Source: Desmodesmus armatus (lineage: Eukaryota > Chlorophyta > Chlorophyceae > Sphaeropleales > Scenedesmaceae). Taken from it: a DNA stretch of 64,000 nucleotides. Where the stretch lies: the NCBI GenBank assembly GCA_007449985.2, contig VIIQ02000595.1, positions 186,001-250,000 of the forward strand, read 5' to 3'. Under the pieces are notes generated by a model, which made no database searches, was not told the origin of the DNA, and saw only the letters and a program-made list of their open reading frames with translations. This document shows positions 46,801 through 58,490 of the stretch, piece after piece. Both the position numbers and the translations under genes were made by a program. Position 1 is the stretch's first letter. Every line of letters begins with the position of its first letter.

Positions 46801-48296
46801 GCAGCAGCAGCTGGGGCCGGTTGTGGCTGCTGCTACGGAGCTTGGACTGGGCGGGTTTGTGAAGAGGTTTGCGGGGATGACAACGAGGGGGATGCTGATC
46901 CTGAGCACGTACACGTCAGCAAACCTTGTGGCAGCTAGTGGTGGGACGGCTGTGATGGCGGCACACCAGGTAAGGACAGGCAGGACCTGCTGTCAGTCGA
47001 CAGGAAGCATCGGTTTGCTGGTGTCAGCTGGATGGCTAGCAGGCAACCTGTCGTGTTTCTCAAAGAGATGGGTTATGTCTTGATTTCATGCATCAGGAGC
47101 TGGCCGTCACCACTGAGTTCATTTCTTGTACATGCTGAGAATGGCTGTGGGGTGTGTCGCCCAATCCGTATGCCACCATGCCAAGCTCACACTGTTAGGC
47201 CCACTGGCAGCTTGGTGTGCTGGTGTGGTGCTGATGTAAGCTGTTACTTTCCGCCCCCCGCTTGCAACCCTCTTCAAACAGTGTTGCGATCCCATTCCCA
47301 CCATCCCAACGTCGCAGCCCCGGGCAATTGGGTTCGGCTAATTGCACTGTGTGCGACCAGCCGGTGGTAGTCCGCCCCCCCCCCCCCCCCCGGGTGAACC
47401 AAACAAAAACATTGCCGCCTGCCTGCAGGTCGTCCAGCAGCAGCAGCAGCTGCAGATGTCGTTTGCCTGGTCCTTCCTGCACGTGGGCCAGTCCATGACA
47501 GCCAACCTGTTCCACAGCACGTCAGCAGTGTCAGGACCCAAGGCTGCCAGGCGTCTGTCGGAGCGCATCGTGGGCTGGGCCATGTGCAGCTGCACATTCC
47601 TGGCATGTGGCACCTTTGCCTACAGGTGAGAGTGCAGCAGTGGGAGATCTGCCTCCGTAACCCAAAAAAAACAGTGAAATAAAAGTGCGGGAGGCAACTG
47701 AGAGTGCAGGGTTGTGTGTGCGAGCATTGCGCTGCCTATGCAGTATTCATGCTGTGCGCGCGCATGGCTGGTGCATGGCGCTAGGCGCAAACAGCTAGGA
47801 ACACCTGCCCATGACTTTCGCGCACCTTCATTCACCTGCCTGAAGGCGCTGTATGCAATGCTGTATCCCCCGCCCACTCCGCAGACCACAGCATTGTGGA
47901 TGCTGAAGGCAGCAACACCCCATCAACACACGCTGTGCTGTTCCTGCCTCCCTTGCCCTCCTGCCTTCCCTGCTGTCCAACAGGCGCACGCTGCCCACCA
48001 TCTTCTCCCAAGACGAGACCGTGCAGCAGCTGGTGCACAGCGCAGCACTGCCTGCCGCTATCATGCTAGGCCTGGGCTGGAACAACTCCCTGGAGGGCTG
48101 CTTGCTAGCAGCAGATGACCAGCCCTTTGTGGTGCGCATGTACCCGTGCGCGGTGGCTGCTGCGCTGCTGCAGCTGGGCTGGGGCTACTGGGCGGGTACT
48201 GGGCTGCCTGGGGTGTGGATGGCGCTGATGGTGTATTACCTGGTGCTGTTGATTGGCTTTGCTGGCCGGTACTGGGTGTTCCGGGGGAAGCTGTAG
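43822..48296 (+). CDS. MATE-family efflux transporter with long low-complexity loop; two one-base frame breaks
   Basis: Cation-coupled antiporter of the MATE/DTX superfamily, closest in layout to plant plastid/EDS5-like members. Six exons: 43822-44340, 44779-44969, 45388-45577, 45892-46969, 47429-47625, 47984-48296; about 829 aa if two missing bases are restored. Features in order: a ~95-residue Ser/Pro/Gln-rich N-terminus; DKEILCNALACAGASMADPL with MVDSYYAGKLGTTALAALG, the hallmark first MATE segment; ALSLPAALSINVSQAAFR; GMAGCGWASVISQ; a His/Ser/Gln-rich loop of roughly 270 residues in exon 4; then TTRGMLILSTYTSANLVAAS, SFLHVGQSMTANLFHS and a last membrane helix pair ending FRGKL. Exon 4 breaks frame at the five-G run 46196-46200 and again between about 46750 and 46858. 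Together they need exactly two bases, which also restores the phase. Confidence 0.85.
47290..47410 (-). repeat. Interspersed repeat with internal poly-G, copy B
   Basis: Read on the minus strand: TTTGTTTGGTTCACCC, about 15 G, CGGCTGGTCGCACACAG, TGCAATTAGCC and CCCAATTGCCCGGGG, then GGGATCGCAACAC. Copy A near 11862-12020 has the same order at roughly 80 percent by eye. It lies in an intron of the MATE gene in antisense orientation. Confidence 0.55.
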
Positions 48297-49646
48297 GGAC
48301 TGGATGTTTTGTGGGGAAGCTGTAGGAGCTGTAGGAATTGTGTGTTGGCCAGGGAAGCTGGAGGGAGGGGTGGTGCTGGCCGGCGGCTGCAGCGTTCGGT
48401 TGTGTGTGCACATGTCACGTAGTTGCGTGCGTGGCTGGGACTGCATGCAAATGGTTGTTGGTGGTTGTGCCCGTCAATGGTGGTTGCTGCCTTGAGAGGG
48501 TCTTGATAGTGGAGGCTCGCACGTGCGCGTGTTGCCAAGTGCTGCAGCTGGGTGTGTTATGAGGCCGTTACTTGCAATGAATGCCAGATGTGCCATCGAC
48601 AATGCTTTCAAAGGCTCAGGTTATAGTCAGGCAGTGTCCTTGTGTGGGTTGGGTGAGTTTTGTCTTGTTTGTTGAGTGCTGTACAGTGCTCAAGATGCCG
48701 CTGCTGGTGCACCAGCTGTTGTGTACCATGTACATTGTGTCCTGTAAATGGGACTGCGTTGCACAGATGTAAGAAGTTTATGCCACGAAGGCAGTGCCTG
48801 AAACAATGGCTGTGGTGCTCACAGCAGAGTCTGCACCAAGGCCTGGGGGCTTAGGGCTTAGGTTCTGGGGGTGCCGGCTTGTTTGTAGGGCCTGGGGGTG
48901 CCGGCTTGTTCAAGTCTTGTCATTTTTAGAGTTGTGTTGCTGACATGGGGATTTGCACACATTCAGCAGCTGAATTGCAGCATGCTTGATCTGACATGGT
49001 GGGCGCCGGTAGTTGCGTCTGTACCTCTGGGTCAGTTGGGAGTAGCCTTGTTTGTTGGGTGTAGCCTTTGCAGGCTGTTGCGGATCATGTACATGCGCAA
49101 ATGTGCTGTTAATGACTGGGCAGGGGCTTTTGGCGTGCAATGTATGCATTGAGTTGGGCAGCAAAAAGTTATGCGGCTGACATGGCTGCCATCTGGTGTT
49201 TGGTACCAGTGCTTTGTGTGGCTGGTCAGACGTTTTCCAGGTGGAGATTGTTACAAATAAAATGCTGTCACAGCTGTGCAGAACACTCCACGTGATGAAG
49301 TGTGGACTGAAAGGGTCGTTTTACGTAGCCACTTCGCCGTTTGTTGTGTCTGCAGGGCAGCTGTGTACGCGGATGCTGCATGGTTGAGGCAAACACACCT
49401 CTGTGCACCGCCCCCATCACTTTTCCTCTCATCAGGTCCCTTACGTCTACATGGTCCTATTGCAGGCAGCTCCAGACAGCAAAAACTGTGTAAGTTACAC
49501 AACTGCAGACAGAGTACTTCAGCCAATGCCCAAACACAGCCTTGCCTGGCCACCAGCCTCCTGATATGGTGCTCTGCACCAGCCCACGACAAAAGTCACG
49601 ACACAACATCACACAGCACGTGCCAGCTTCTCCATGCATGCAGCAG
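48297..49646. other. Convergent intergenic region after the MATE gene
   Basis: No coding feature is supported. Candidate TGTAA motifs for the MATE transcript lie near 48744 and 48770. GGGCTTAGGGCTTAGG-type telomere-like bases lie near 48848, within a short direct repeat of CCTGGGGGTGCCGGCTTGTT (about 48874-48910). Confidence 0.4.
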
Positions 49647-50555
49647 TTAGCATCCCCACACAAACACTGGAAAGCCACCGTTATAGTGTGCCTTGTAGCC
49701 ACACATCAGCATGTGCCGGTACTGGTACGCGGGCATGGGCTTGATGCCACTGGCCGTAGAAAGCAGCATGGTATCAATACTGGTCACCTCTGCACTGCTG
49801 GCCTTGCTGCTGCTACTGCTGCAGTGCGTGCCAGAGCAGCAACCGCCACTGCTGTTGCTGCTGCAGGTTCCGCCCTGCTGTTCCACACTGGCAGAACTGC
49901 TGGCGCTGCCGCTAGCTTGGCTGCTGCTGGGGAAGTCCTGCTGCTGTGGACTGCTGCAGCTGGTGCTGGTGCTGCTGCATGCACGAGCAGCAGCTACTAT
50001 CTCCCTGCGCGTCGCCCGCACCACTGCCAGCACTGCCCAGCACACCTGCGCCCTGCTGCCACTCAACTTCTCAATGCCCAGCAGCCCGTGCATCTCGTCA
50101 ACAATGTCCTCTCCCTGCGTCATGATCTTGTTGAGGAGCCATGTACTGTTGTCCTCCCTAATCAAGGCAGTGTCAGCCCGCTGCAGGGTAGCTGGGGAAG
50201 CAAACCCGCTGCTGGACTCCCAGTACCTGGTGCTCTCACCCAGCTGAGCCATCTTTGCTGTCTGAGTGCGGGTCCTGTGCGCGAAAGGGCTGGCCTGAGC
50301 GGTCTTGGTCGTTGTGCCTGACTGCACTGGGCTGCTGAAGCGGTGCTCTGTCGACTCCTGGTGAGCCCGGGCCCACTGGGACATCGTCAGCTTACGGTCA
50401 GCTCTGACCTTGGCAACCCAGGAAGCAACACGAGCACCCTTCACTGAGGGCACCATGATATCGATCGAGTCCATCTCAATGTGTGTGCCAAACGAGGACT
50501 TGCTCGCTCCCGCTGGGCAAAGCTGGGCGAACCAGATGGAAACGTGCAGGAACGA
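49647..50555 (-). CDS. Unrecognised protein, 3' terminal exon
   Basis: No family is recognised. The frame runs from a plausible acceptor (TTTCAG just above 50555) to a stop at 49647, about 302 codons. An internal ATG at 50474 would give 275 aa. Seen: SFLHVSIWFAQLCPAGASKS and GARVASWVAKVRADRKLTMS, basic and helical; a Ser/Thr-rich stretch; EDNSTWLLNKIMTQGEDIVD followed by a short helix; then a Ser/Cys/Gly-rich low-complexity part and an aromatic-rich end (YQYRHMLMCGYKAHY). The first half looks coding; the second half could be partly artefact. Upstream exons, if any, should lie between 50560 and about 51420. The Gly/Ala-rich frame ending the LPA1-like gene overlaps that interval in another frame. 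Confidence 0.4.
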   Translation of the reverse strand, partial: SFLHVSIWFAQLCPAGASKSSFGTHIEMDSIDIMVPSVKGARVASWVAKVRADRKLTMSQWARAHQESTEHRFSSPVQSGTTTKTAQASPFAHRTRTQTAKMAQLGESTRYWESSSGFASPATLQRADTALIREDNSTWLLNKIMTQGEDIVDEMHGLLGIEKLSGSRAQVCWAVLAVVRATRREIVAAARACSSTSTSCSSPQQQDFPSSSQASGSASSSASVEQQGGTCSSNSSGGCCSGTHCSSSSSKASSAEVTSIDTMLLSTASGIKPMPAYQYRHMLMCGYKAHYNGGFPVFVWGC

Positions 50556-51242
50556 CTGAAACTTGCGAATTGGTTATCAAGCCTGCTGGTACAACATATG
50601 TTGTACTGAATGCATTCATGGAGCTGGAGGGGAGGCTACATGCTGGTGATTTTGGGGCGGGGCTGGGGTTCAGGCGCGCAATGCCACACGTGGGAGCTGA
50701 GCTGACTGGTACATTGCAGAAGGGCCTAGTTGTCCTACATGCCGTGCTCTACTTTTCATCATGCTGTCTTTTGGTGGCACCGATGAGCTGGGACGATTTG
50801 GCAAGCAAGTGCCTCGTCTTGTAGGAAGGAGCATGTAGCCATGGGTTCACTTTTCTGAGCAGTGGGCACAAACAGAGGGGTTGGGGATTTCATTTGCTCT
50901 CTCTGAACTAGGATCAACGCACAAGTGCCTCCATCGTATGCTGGCTCAAGTGGGTATTAGCTGATGGTGACGTCCATCCAAACGTGAAGCTCCCAAGAGG
51001 GCTGGTTCAATCATCTTGGAACAGTACTGGCCCGTACTCCATCTGCAACAGTATGTGACCCATAGCATGGTGCCGCTGTGCGTAATGTACAGGCTAGCGG
51101 TGAGGTTGCCGTATATTGACCCAAACCCATATTGCAGGGCAAGCCGATCAACTCAACCCCGGTCACCAACACATTGCGTCACAGACAAAGTTTGTCAAGC
51201 CAAGTCAACACCAACTCACTGCTGAAGCACTGCCACCACACT

Positions 51243-54200
51243 TCAGCTCCCACATTGGGGCTGGGGAGGCTGCTCCACCACTGCAGCGGCCTCACCACCA
51301 ACTTGCCCTGGCTCAAGGCCAACTGCATGCGCTTCAAGGCTTGACCTGCCTTCAGAGCCTGCCGACCACTGCCGCAACATGGCTGCAGGCCCAGCAGTAC
51401 TACTGCTGCCACCGCCGGCACTGCCAGCGCTGCGTGGCCTGTGCTTGCCTGAGTGGTGCATGCTATGGCTGCTGCTGTTGCTGCTCCTGCTTCGGTACAC
51501 CACCCGCCTCATCCCACCCCTTGCAGCAGCCAAGGCAGCTGCCCGGCCACTGCTGCTGCTGCCTACTGCCGAGCCACTGCTGGCTGTCGACTCCACACTT
51601 GACAATGACCGTGGTGACAGCACACCAGCACCAGCTGCAGCATGGAAAGGCAAAGGTGGCCTGCCCAACCCCTCCTGACCCTGACCCTGCTGCTGAGGCT
51701 GCTGCGATTCGTATACTGTCGGCAGCATGTGCCCTCTGCTAGCTCCCACAGCAGCGCCAGCACCACTCTGAAGCGGCACCTGTAGCCCTCCGAGGACTGC
51801 ACTGCTGCCGCTGCCGCCAGCCACTGCTGCAACAGACCCTCCGCCAAACTCGCTGTGTGTCGCACGCAACACACGCGCTGCGGCGGGACCAGCCCGTGTC
51901 GCTGCTGCAGGCAACACGTCCCCAGTGATGCCTGCTGCATGGGGCAGCACGAGGCCGCCGCTGCTGCTGGCTGCTGCAGTGTTGGGCGCGTACACGTGCG
52001 CGTAGCTAGGCCACAATGCTGTTGCCATGCCAGTGTGCCAGGCCCTGAGCCCCCCTGCCTCATCCAAGTCGTCGTGCTCATCGCAAGTTGTGCTCTCGTA
52101 CACTGAACCATACTCCTGCAGCATCGGCAGACAAACAGACAGAGTGTACAGCACCGTGAGCACAGGTTTTGTGTGTTGAAGAACAGATGTGCGGGGAAAG
52201 CGGCAGCAGCAGCCCGGGAACAGACAACAGTGTGCACAGCACCTCCTTGAACTTATAGCTTGTGGTGCTCGCATATGCTGAGCTACACTCCTACAGCAGG
52301 GCGGATGTAGCAGGGCTGGAGAACAGGCATACCAAGTCAAACGGTGACTCATCCTCACAATGCAGCCTGCCAGGTCACACGTTGTACATGCATTGGGCAG
52401 CAACAGGTGCATGTCAGCAGCAAAGCCTGGCCCTATCACCCTCTCACAGCCAGACAGCACCACCAACAGCACCAACAGTTGTTGTAGCCGTCTGATGCTG
52501 TTGAAGTCACCCTTGGTGCCCCACCACTTCCAAAGCCACTCACTTGAAGGAACCTCTCTCCCTCGTTGTCGCTGCTGCCCAACTCCCCCAACCGATCCAG
52601 CTCTTCCCCTGAACTGACCAACCCTGCATCATCCTCATCACCCTCTGCCTCTTCCTGCTGCTGCTGCCCCCACTCCTGCTGCTGCTCATACTGTACACCT
52701 GCCTGCTCCTGCTGCTGCTCTTGCTGGTCTAAACTGCTCCTCCCGCTGCTGGCGGCTGCAACTGCACCCCCACAGCTGGCTGCACCCCCGTCTGATACAT
52801 GCCCATCCCTGCTGCTGCTGCTACTACTGCCACGTGTGCTGCCACCTGGCTCTGCCGGGTGCATTGCACAACCTCCAGCAACAGCATCGCCACTGGCCCT
52901 GCCACTGCTACTGCATTCTTGCGCAGACTGCTGTGCGGCAGCTGGCGCACGTTGCACTTCACAATGCTGCTGCTGTTGAAGCTGAGCGCGCTGCTGCTGT
53001 GACCCAGCCTGCTGCGGTGCTGGTGCATGCGGCTGCGCGCCCTCGTGACATGCACAACTCTGCTGGCTGCCTGGTTCCGGAACTGCATGCGCTTTGTGAG
53101 CTGAAGCAGCTGCCAGCTGCTGCTCCTGCTCCTGCTGATGCTGCTGGTCATCTGCTGCTGCGCCCTGCAATATGCAGCCTGACCGTAGAGGACTGCTGGG
53201 GGTGGGCCCAGCATGCGGTCCTACACTGCTGCCAGCCCCCAGGCCAACGGCAGCACTGCCTGCTGCAGGGTGGCTGGCGTGCAACTCGACGCTGCACACA
53301 TCAAGCAGGACAGCAGCAAGCGACACGTCAGGCTAACAAACACACCTGCTCAATGTGAGTCAGCTCCATGACATCTACACAGAACACAGGCATTGCTGAA
53401 GCCATCAGCGGCTGACAAACTGCAAAGCACGCCAACACCCTAACAGCCTATCAGGGCCCGGTCTGAACAGCCTCTAAGCACAGCACCACACACGCTATGT
53501 CCCGGCTGCCACAGACCTGAGGGCAGCAGCTGCTGTCCCTCAAGCCTTGTAGCAGCAGCCTACTTGGCTAAGCCCACAGCTGTCACCTCACTGCAGCTCA
53601 TGCATGATGCAAGGAGCCTGTGCGTTGGCAGCAGACGGACCTGAACACCATCAACACGGCAAACACTGTCACACGCAGAGCCCACCGTAGCCGTCGACCA
53701 CTTCACCCACCTGCTGCTGGGGTGAGGGCCTTGCTGCTGTTGCTGCCCTTCAGACAGGCCGCCCATAAGGCCAGGCCTTGAATGTGTCCCTACAGCACCT
53801 GTCTCCTCCTGCTGACTAGACGCTGCAGCAGCCACCGCAGCAACACCAGCCGCAACAGCAGCAGCTCCAGCACCTGCCTGCCTGCTGCTGCTTGTGCTGG
53901 CACTGCCTGACACCTCGTCGGTAACAGGAGCTGCACCTGTCATGGCTGCTGCTGCAAACGGTGCGGAGTGCTGATCCAATCCTGCCTGCGGCCGTGGCAG
54001 CGAGCCATTTGCGACCATGCCAGCACCCTGCTGCTGCTGCGGCTGCTGCGGGTTCTGGCGTTCCGGTGGCACAGCCTTCCCATGACCCCTGCCACCACTA
54101 CTGGCGGACACCCCACCCAGCTCCTGCTGCTGCAGGCCCGACCCAAGTGAATCCTGCATGTGCTGCAGCTGCTGCTTTTGGTTGGTGGTGCTAGAGCTGC

Positions 54201-57200
54201 TGCTGGTGTTGGCAGCTGCTGTGGCAGCAGCCAGGCGGTCTTTCTCACCCTGCAGGTGGTCCAGCACGGCTGCATACTCTGCTGCCAGCATGGTGGTCCT
54301 GCCAGTGGCAGGGTCCAGCACAGGCTCGCCACGGGCCATGCGCCGCAGGCAGCTGCAGGACACAAAAGGCCGGGAAGACAGGGACGCAAGCGGCAACTAA
54401 TTGTTACCAACATGGAAGCTTCTGCATGCTGGAGATTGCCTTGCATGTAGCCGTGCCCGTGCTGGCTGAGTCGGCATAAGGATAGACCACGAGAGGGCAA
54501 CTATCATGTATTCTTGAGCTTAATGCTCATATTGTATGAGTGTTGCATGGCGAGAGGCAGACTGCGCACTCCACGCACAGACGCGCTACAGGGCTGACAG
54601 CTGCCACCGCCGCACCCCACCCATTAACCCACCTCATGACAGTGAGGTGTATGATGCCCACGCTGCGGTCCACGTTGCTGTTGTCCACACGAGGCACCGC
54701 ATACTTGTCCGCCTTGCGCACCAAGTACTCCTGAATCAGCCGGATGTTGCCCATGTAGCGCACATACCTAGCCGCAACACAGCACGGATGGAACAACACA
54801 GCACAGCTCGGGACATGGTTGATGTGCAAGCAGTTTGAGCGAACGTTTAACTTCACCCACGCATACGACAAGATTCGTCTCGTGTGGCTTGCCTGACGGC
54901 TTGATGGTTGTGCTGGCTGCGGGAATGCCATGCATGATTTGCCACCTCATACCAACCAACCACATGCATGCACGCGCCCGCGGAAAGTGCCTTTCAACAA
55001 AAAAACAAATGCATGACAGAGGCAGCGCCTTCACACCCGTTCATGTTTCCACAAACGATCACCAGTGCAAGTCCTCTTACCTGTTCTTGTTTGATCAAGC
55101 GTCATATACTTGGCCCGCACAGCCATGCGCTCCACATGCCGGGACCAATGCATTACAGAGGCAGCGCCTTCACAGCCATTCATGTTCATCCCTAAACACA
55201 GACAGGTGCTCACCTGTTCTTGTTTGGGTCCAGTGTCATGTACTTGGCCCTCACTGCCATGCGCTCAACGTGCCGCGACTCACTGGGGATGAACACCAGG
55301 AAGGGCAGCACGCTGGGGTGACGCGCCATCAGCTTGGCGACTGTGGAGATGTTGAGGTGCACACCTGGCGCACAAGCAGACACACAGTGCAGTACAGTAT
55401 TGTAAAGTACAGTACAGTACAGTACAGTACAGTACATACAGTACAGTGCAGTCCATCACAATACGTGGGGACAGAACCCCATGCTCGGCACTAGCAAGCG
55501 AGCCTTGTTCGAGGAGTCCTTCCACACATCAGCGGCACAACCCAGGTTTCAACCGTGCATGCTGTTGGTGGGTGGGTGTTGAGGTCTGTAAAGTGCAAGT
55601 ATGAGGTGCAGGCAGAACCCTGCCTGCCTGTCGTCCCACCTTCGCATATCAAGCTCTGCGTACGCGCCTCACAGCCAGCTATCAGCAGCTCCAAGTGCTC
55701 TGACAGCAGCTCGCACTGAGCCTTGTAGCCATACACAGCAAGCTCATTCTCGGAGGTGGCCTGCAACAACCAGACAGAAGCGATGCACACAGCTGTGGGT
55801 CTGCTTTGAGCAGTCACCCCCACAAACACCCTCACACTCATGCACACAACCATCCAACCATCATCCATGAGTTCTTGCAGGACACTTTGAGAAGGCTGTC
55901 ATTGCATTCATTTGTACTGCATGTATGCTGTACCAGCCCCACTGGCACGCCCATCCACCCACCCACCCACCCACCCACCCAAGCAGCAGGCCTATGCTCC
56001 TCTGGCACACTGCAGGGGCCGAGCTTTGGCAGCTGGCCATGACAACCAGAGTGCGCACCTACATGCAGTCCCTGCAGCTTATGTCCCAGCTGCCAAATGA
56101 TGCTGCCCACTAGCCATTTCAAACCCTCCCATGAGAGCAGGCATCGATACAAAGAACTACATTAGCAATTCCTGTGCAGTGATGTATGCACTGTGAAGTT
56201 GTCCTTGCTGCGCACCTTCTTTGCCTTGTCACTGTCACCCAGCTGCTCTCCCGCCTGGTAGGTGCTGGCCCACAGCAGCGGGGCCTGATCACGGCTGATG
56301 AAGCTGCAAACAAACGAAGCAAGCAACAGGAATGCCAGGGTTGCATCACCCGAGATTCGCTTCTGGAGGACTTTGCCAACAGAGAACTCGTCTGCAACGT
56401 AATGATACCTGTGTGGACCCACCACCCACCACAGCTCATCAGCAGAAGAACTGATCGGTGGAATGAAGGCGAGAAGGGAGCACCAGCAGTGCTGGGATGT
56501 TGCCAGCTTAATGTGGGGCATGTTTGATGCCTTGCTTAATGCATATGTTCTCCAAAAGACCTGCCCAGCGTCGGCAGTAAGCTGCGCCGTCAACTGTTGC
56601 TGTCCTAGGCTGCATGCATGCAGGGGTCGGTGGGGCAGCGCACCTGCGCATCATGTGCCGGATACTGTCAGTGCTGACCACAGTGGTGATGCCCAGCCGG
56701 CTCGCCTGCAAGCCACAGGGCGCCATGCAGGCAGCAAGGAGCAGGGTGCGTTGGGTAGTGTAGGTCTTGAACCCGTGTTGGAGTGAGGAGATTCAGCATT
56801 CACCACTGAAAACGAGGAATGGAAGAGCTGGCTCCCTGGTTGGGTGAATGCACTGCACTGCACAGCGCCTTCATCTTTACACAATCCTGCTGGATGCCTT
56901 ATGAAGCGCAGCCATGTGCACACTTTTGCCGGACGGCCACCATGTGTCTCTTCCACATGGCACAGTCACACACTGTGGGTGCATTGTGCCATTTTTTTGT
57001 GCCATTACCCCATGGGCGCCCCCATATTGAGCATACCCACACACTGTGTGCAGCAGGGCTGCTGAGCTTACCAGGATGGATGCCAGTGTTGACTTGCCAC
57101 TGCCGCTGGTGCCACACAGCAGCACCACTACACAGCGCCGTCGCTCCCTCAAACTGCACAGCACAACACCAGCACACTCTCTCATGATCTGGAACACTGT

Positions 57201-58062
57201 GCTTGTGCACCTACCCCTGCTGTCATCAATCAAAGCTGTACCATGGCACCCAGACTGGCGTACCTTGTAGGTGAAAGCTGCAAGGTATCAGTTGTATGGG
57301 GCGCAATCACAACTATACTCATGCATGCATTGCCGGTGCAGAGGGCAGGTTGCCTGGACAGCTGCTGGCGCACTTTGCAAAAGCGGTGCCTTTCCACACA
57401 CCTGCATGCCACTTTGAGCTCCTCACTGGAAGGGCTGATCTTGTAGCTGTACTGTGCTGCACAGCTGGACACCAAAGACATGAAGTCTGCCCGAGTGAGA
57501 CTGACATACACCTTGCCGTTGCGGTGGGGGTGCACCTGCAGTCACAGGGGCAGCAAAGCTGAGTTGGCGGCATATGCTTGCTTGCTGATGCCTGGGGATG
57601 ATGCCCAAAGCATGCAGCCACGCCTGCAAAGGGACACGGGCAAGGCTGCCATGTACACTCTGTCATTGACGGGTCTCTGTCTTGAAAGACAGCCACTGGT
57701 TGGCAGCAAAGAGCTGAGGTGGGGTACTCATGCCGCACCTGGAATGTCTTGCGTGAGATGCGCTGCTGCCTTGCAGTCGTGACGGCTTGGTCTACTGCTT
57801 GGAAGACACCCATCATGACCTTGTAAGCAAGCCGGGGCTTGCATCCCAACAGCTGCAGCAGGTTGCGCAGGGAGTCCCTGGTGTATCTAGGGCCTGTGGG
57901 CTTTGGGTCTTCCAGACAGTCCAAGTCAGCTCCGCTCACGACAACCAAGAACAGTATGCGGTTCGCAGAAGCGGCTGCTTGTTGCTGGGACTGCAGCTGT
58001 TGCTGCTGGAGAGCATCGGTGCTGCTGTGTGCTGGGCCTGCTGACTGCTGGTCTGTCGCCAT
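51243..58062 (-). CDS. LPA1-like P-loop NTPase, 2-phosphoglycerate-kinase-related
   Basis: Homologous to plant LPA1 (low phytic acid 1), a P-loop protein related to archaeal 2-phosphoglycerate kinase and needed for seed phytate in plants. Eleven phase-consistent exons (descending): 58062-57739, 57535-57402, 57153-57072, 56705-56644, 56303-56216, 55760-55640, 55364-55214, 54767-54633, 54352-53711, 53291-52544, 52115-51243; about 1119 aa. Features in order: an N-terminal domain RYTRDSLRNLLQLLGCKPR; Walker A GTSGSGKST (about 167-175); ITTVVSTDSIRHMMRSF; PLLWASTYQAGEQL; GYKAQCELL; EGVHLNIS; RHVERMAVRAKYMTLDPNKN; RYMGNIRLIQEYL; VDRSVGIIHLTVMRSCLRR. The C-terminal ~750 residues are Gln/Ser/Ala-rich with one acidic segment (SSGEELDRLGELGSSDNEGE). 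The kinase core is secure; the end of the tail is uncertain. Confidence 0.9.
55014..55282 (-). repeat. Exon-edge echo of LPA1-like exon 7
   Basis: A unit of about 130 bases at 55154-55282 (3' end of exon 7, donor and intron start) recurs at 55014-55144, downstream in transcript order. The copy still reads RHVERMAVRAKYMTLD, has an intact GTAAGA donor and then loses the frame. Both units share CAGAGGCAGCGCCTTCACA at their left edge. Confidence 0.93.
55391..55449. repeat. (GTACA)n microsatellite
   Basis: About ten AGTAC/GTACA pentamers, some imperfect, lie in LPA1-like intron 6. The unit is nearly self-complementary, so it can fold. A similar TGTAC/GTACA patch occurs in mtHSP70 intron 11 (about 29975-30030) in both orientations. 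Confidence 0.85.
55945..55982. repeat. (CCCA)n microsatellite
   Basis: Seven or more CCCA/CCAC tetramers lie in LPA1-like intron 5, so the sense strand is (TGGG)n, a G-rich tract. Confidence 0.85.
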
Positions 58063-58490
58063 GATGACTGCTGGCTGGCATGCCTGATCAAACAGATTTC
58101 AGAGCATTTGAGGCTCCATCAAGGGCTGCAGATGCTGTGATGGGGTCGCTGAAGGCACCCCACATCTGCCAGCTGGGCTCTGCCCACGTTCACAGTCAGC
58201 AGTGCTAGGCACAGTCAGCAGTGCTCAGAATGCACATCCCAGTAAGACAATCATTCTTTAGGTGAAAAAACTATAAACATGTATGAACATACGCACCCTT
58301 GATTTGCTGGCCTTGCTTGAATGCACCCTCTAGACCCTGCTGTCAGGTTTGCTGCTGAGAGCACACTCATAGTCCAACGTCCGCCGCTGATCTGCAATTC
58401 CTACACACGTTGGCTTTTTCCACAAACAAATTCACGTTGACGCTTGCAGTTTAAGCGCAGGGAGCGCAGAACTCCCTCAAGTTTCCCAGG
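58063..58490. promoter_or_regulatory. Divergent spacer, LPA1-like and SERBP1-like genes
   Basis: There are 428 bases between start codons on opposite strands. An AT-rich patch at about 58255-58285 is the most promoter-like part. CAGTCAGCAGTGCT is directly repeated near 58192 and 58211. No named element is claimed. Confidence 0.4.

Noticed and set aside
51379..51678. Plus-strand Leu-rich frame resembling membrane helices
   Set aside because: It is the complement of the Ser/Gly/Ala-rich LPA1-like tail; CTG arrays give polyLeu by chance.
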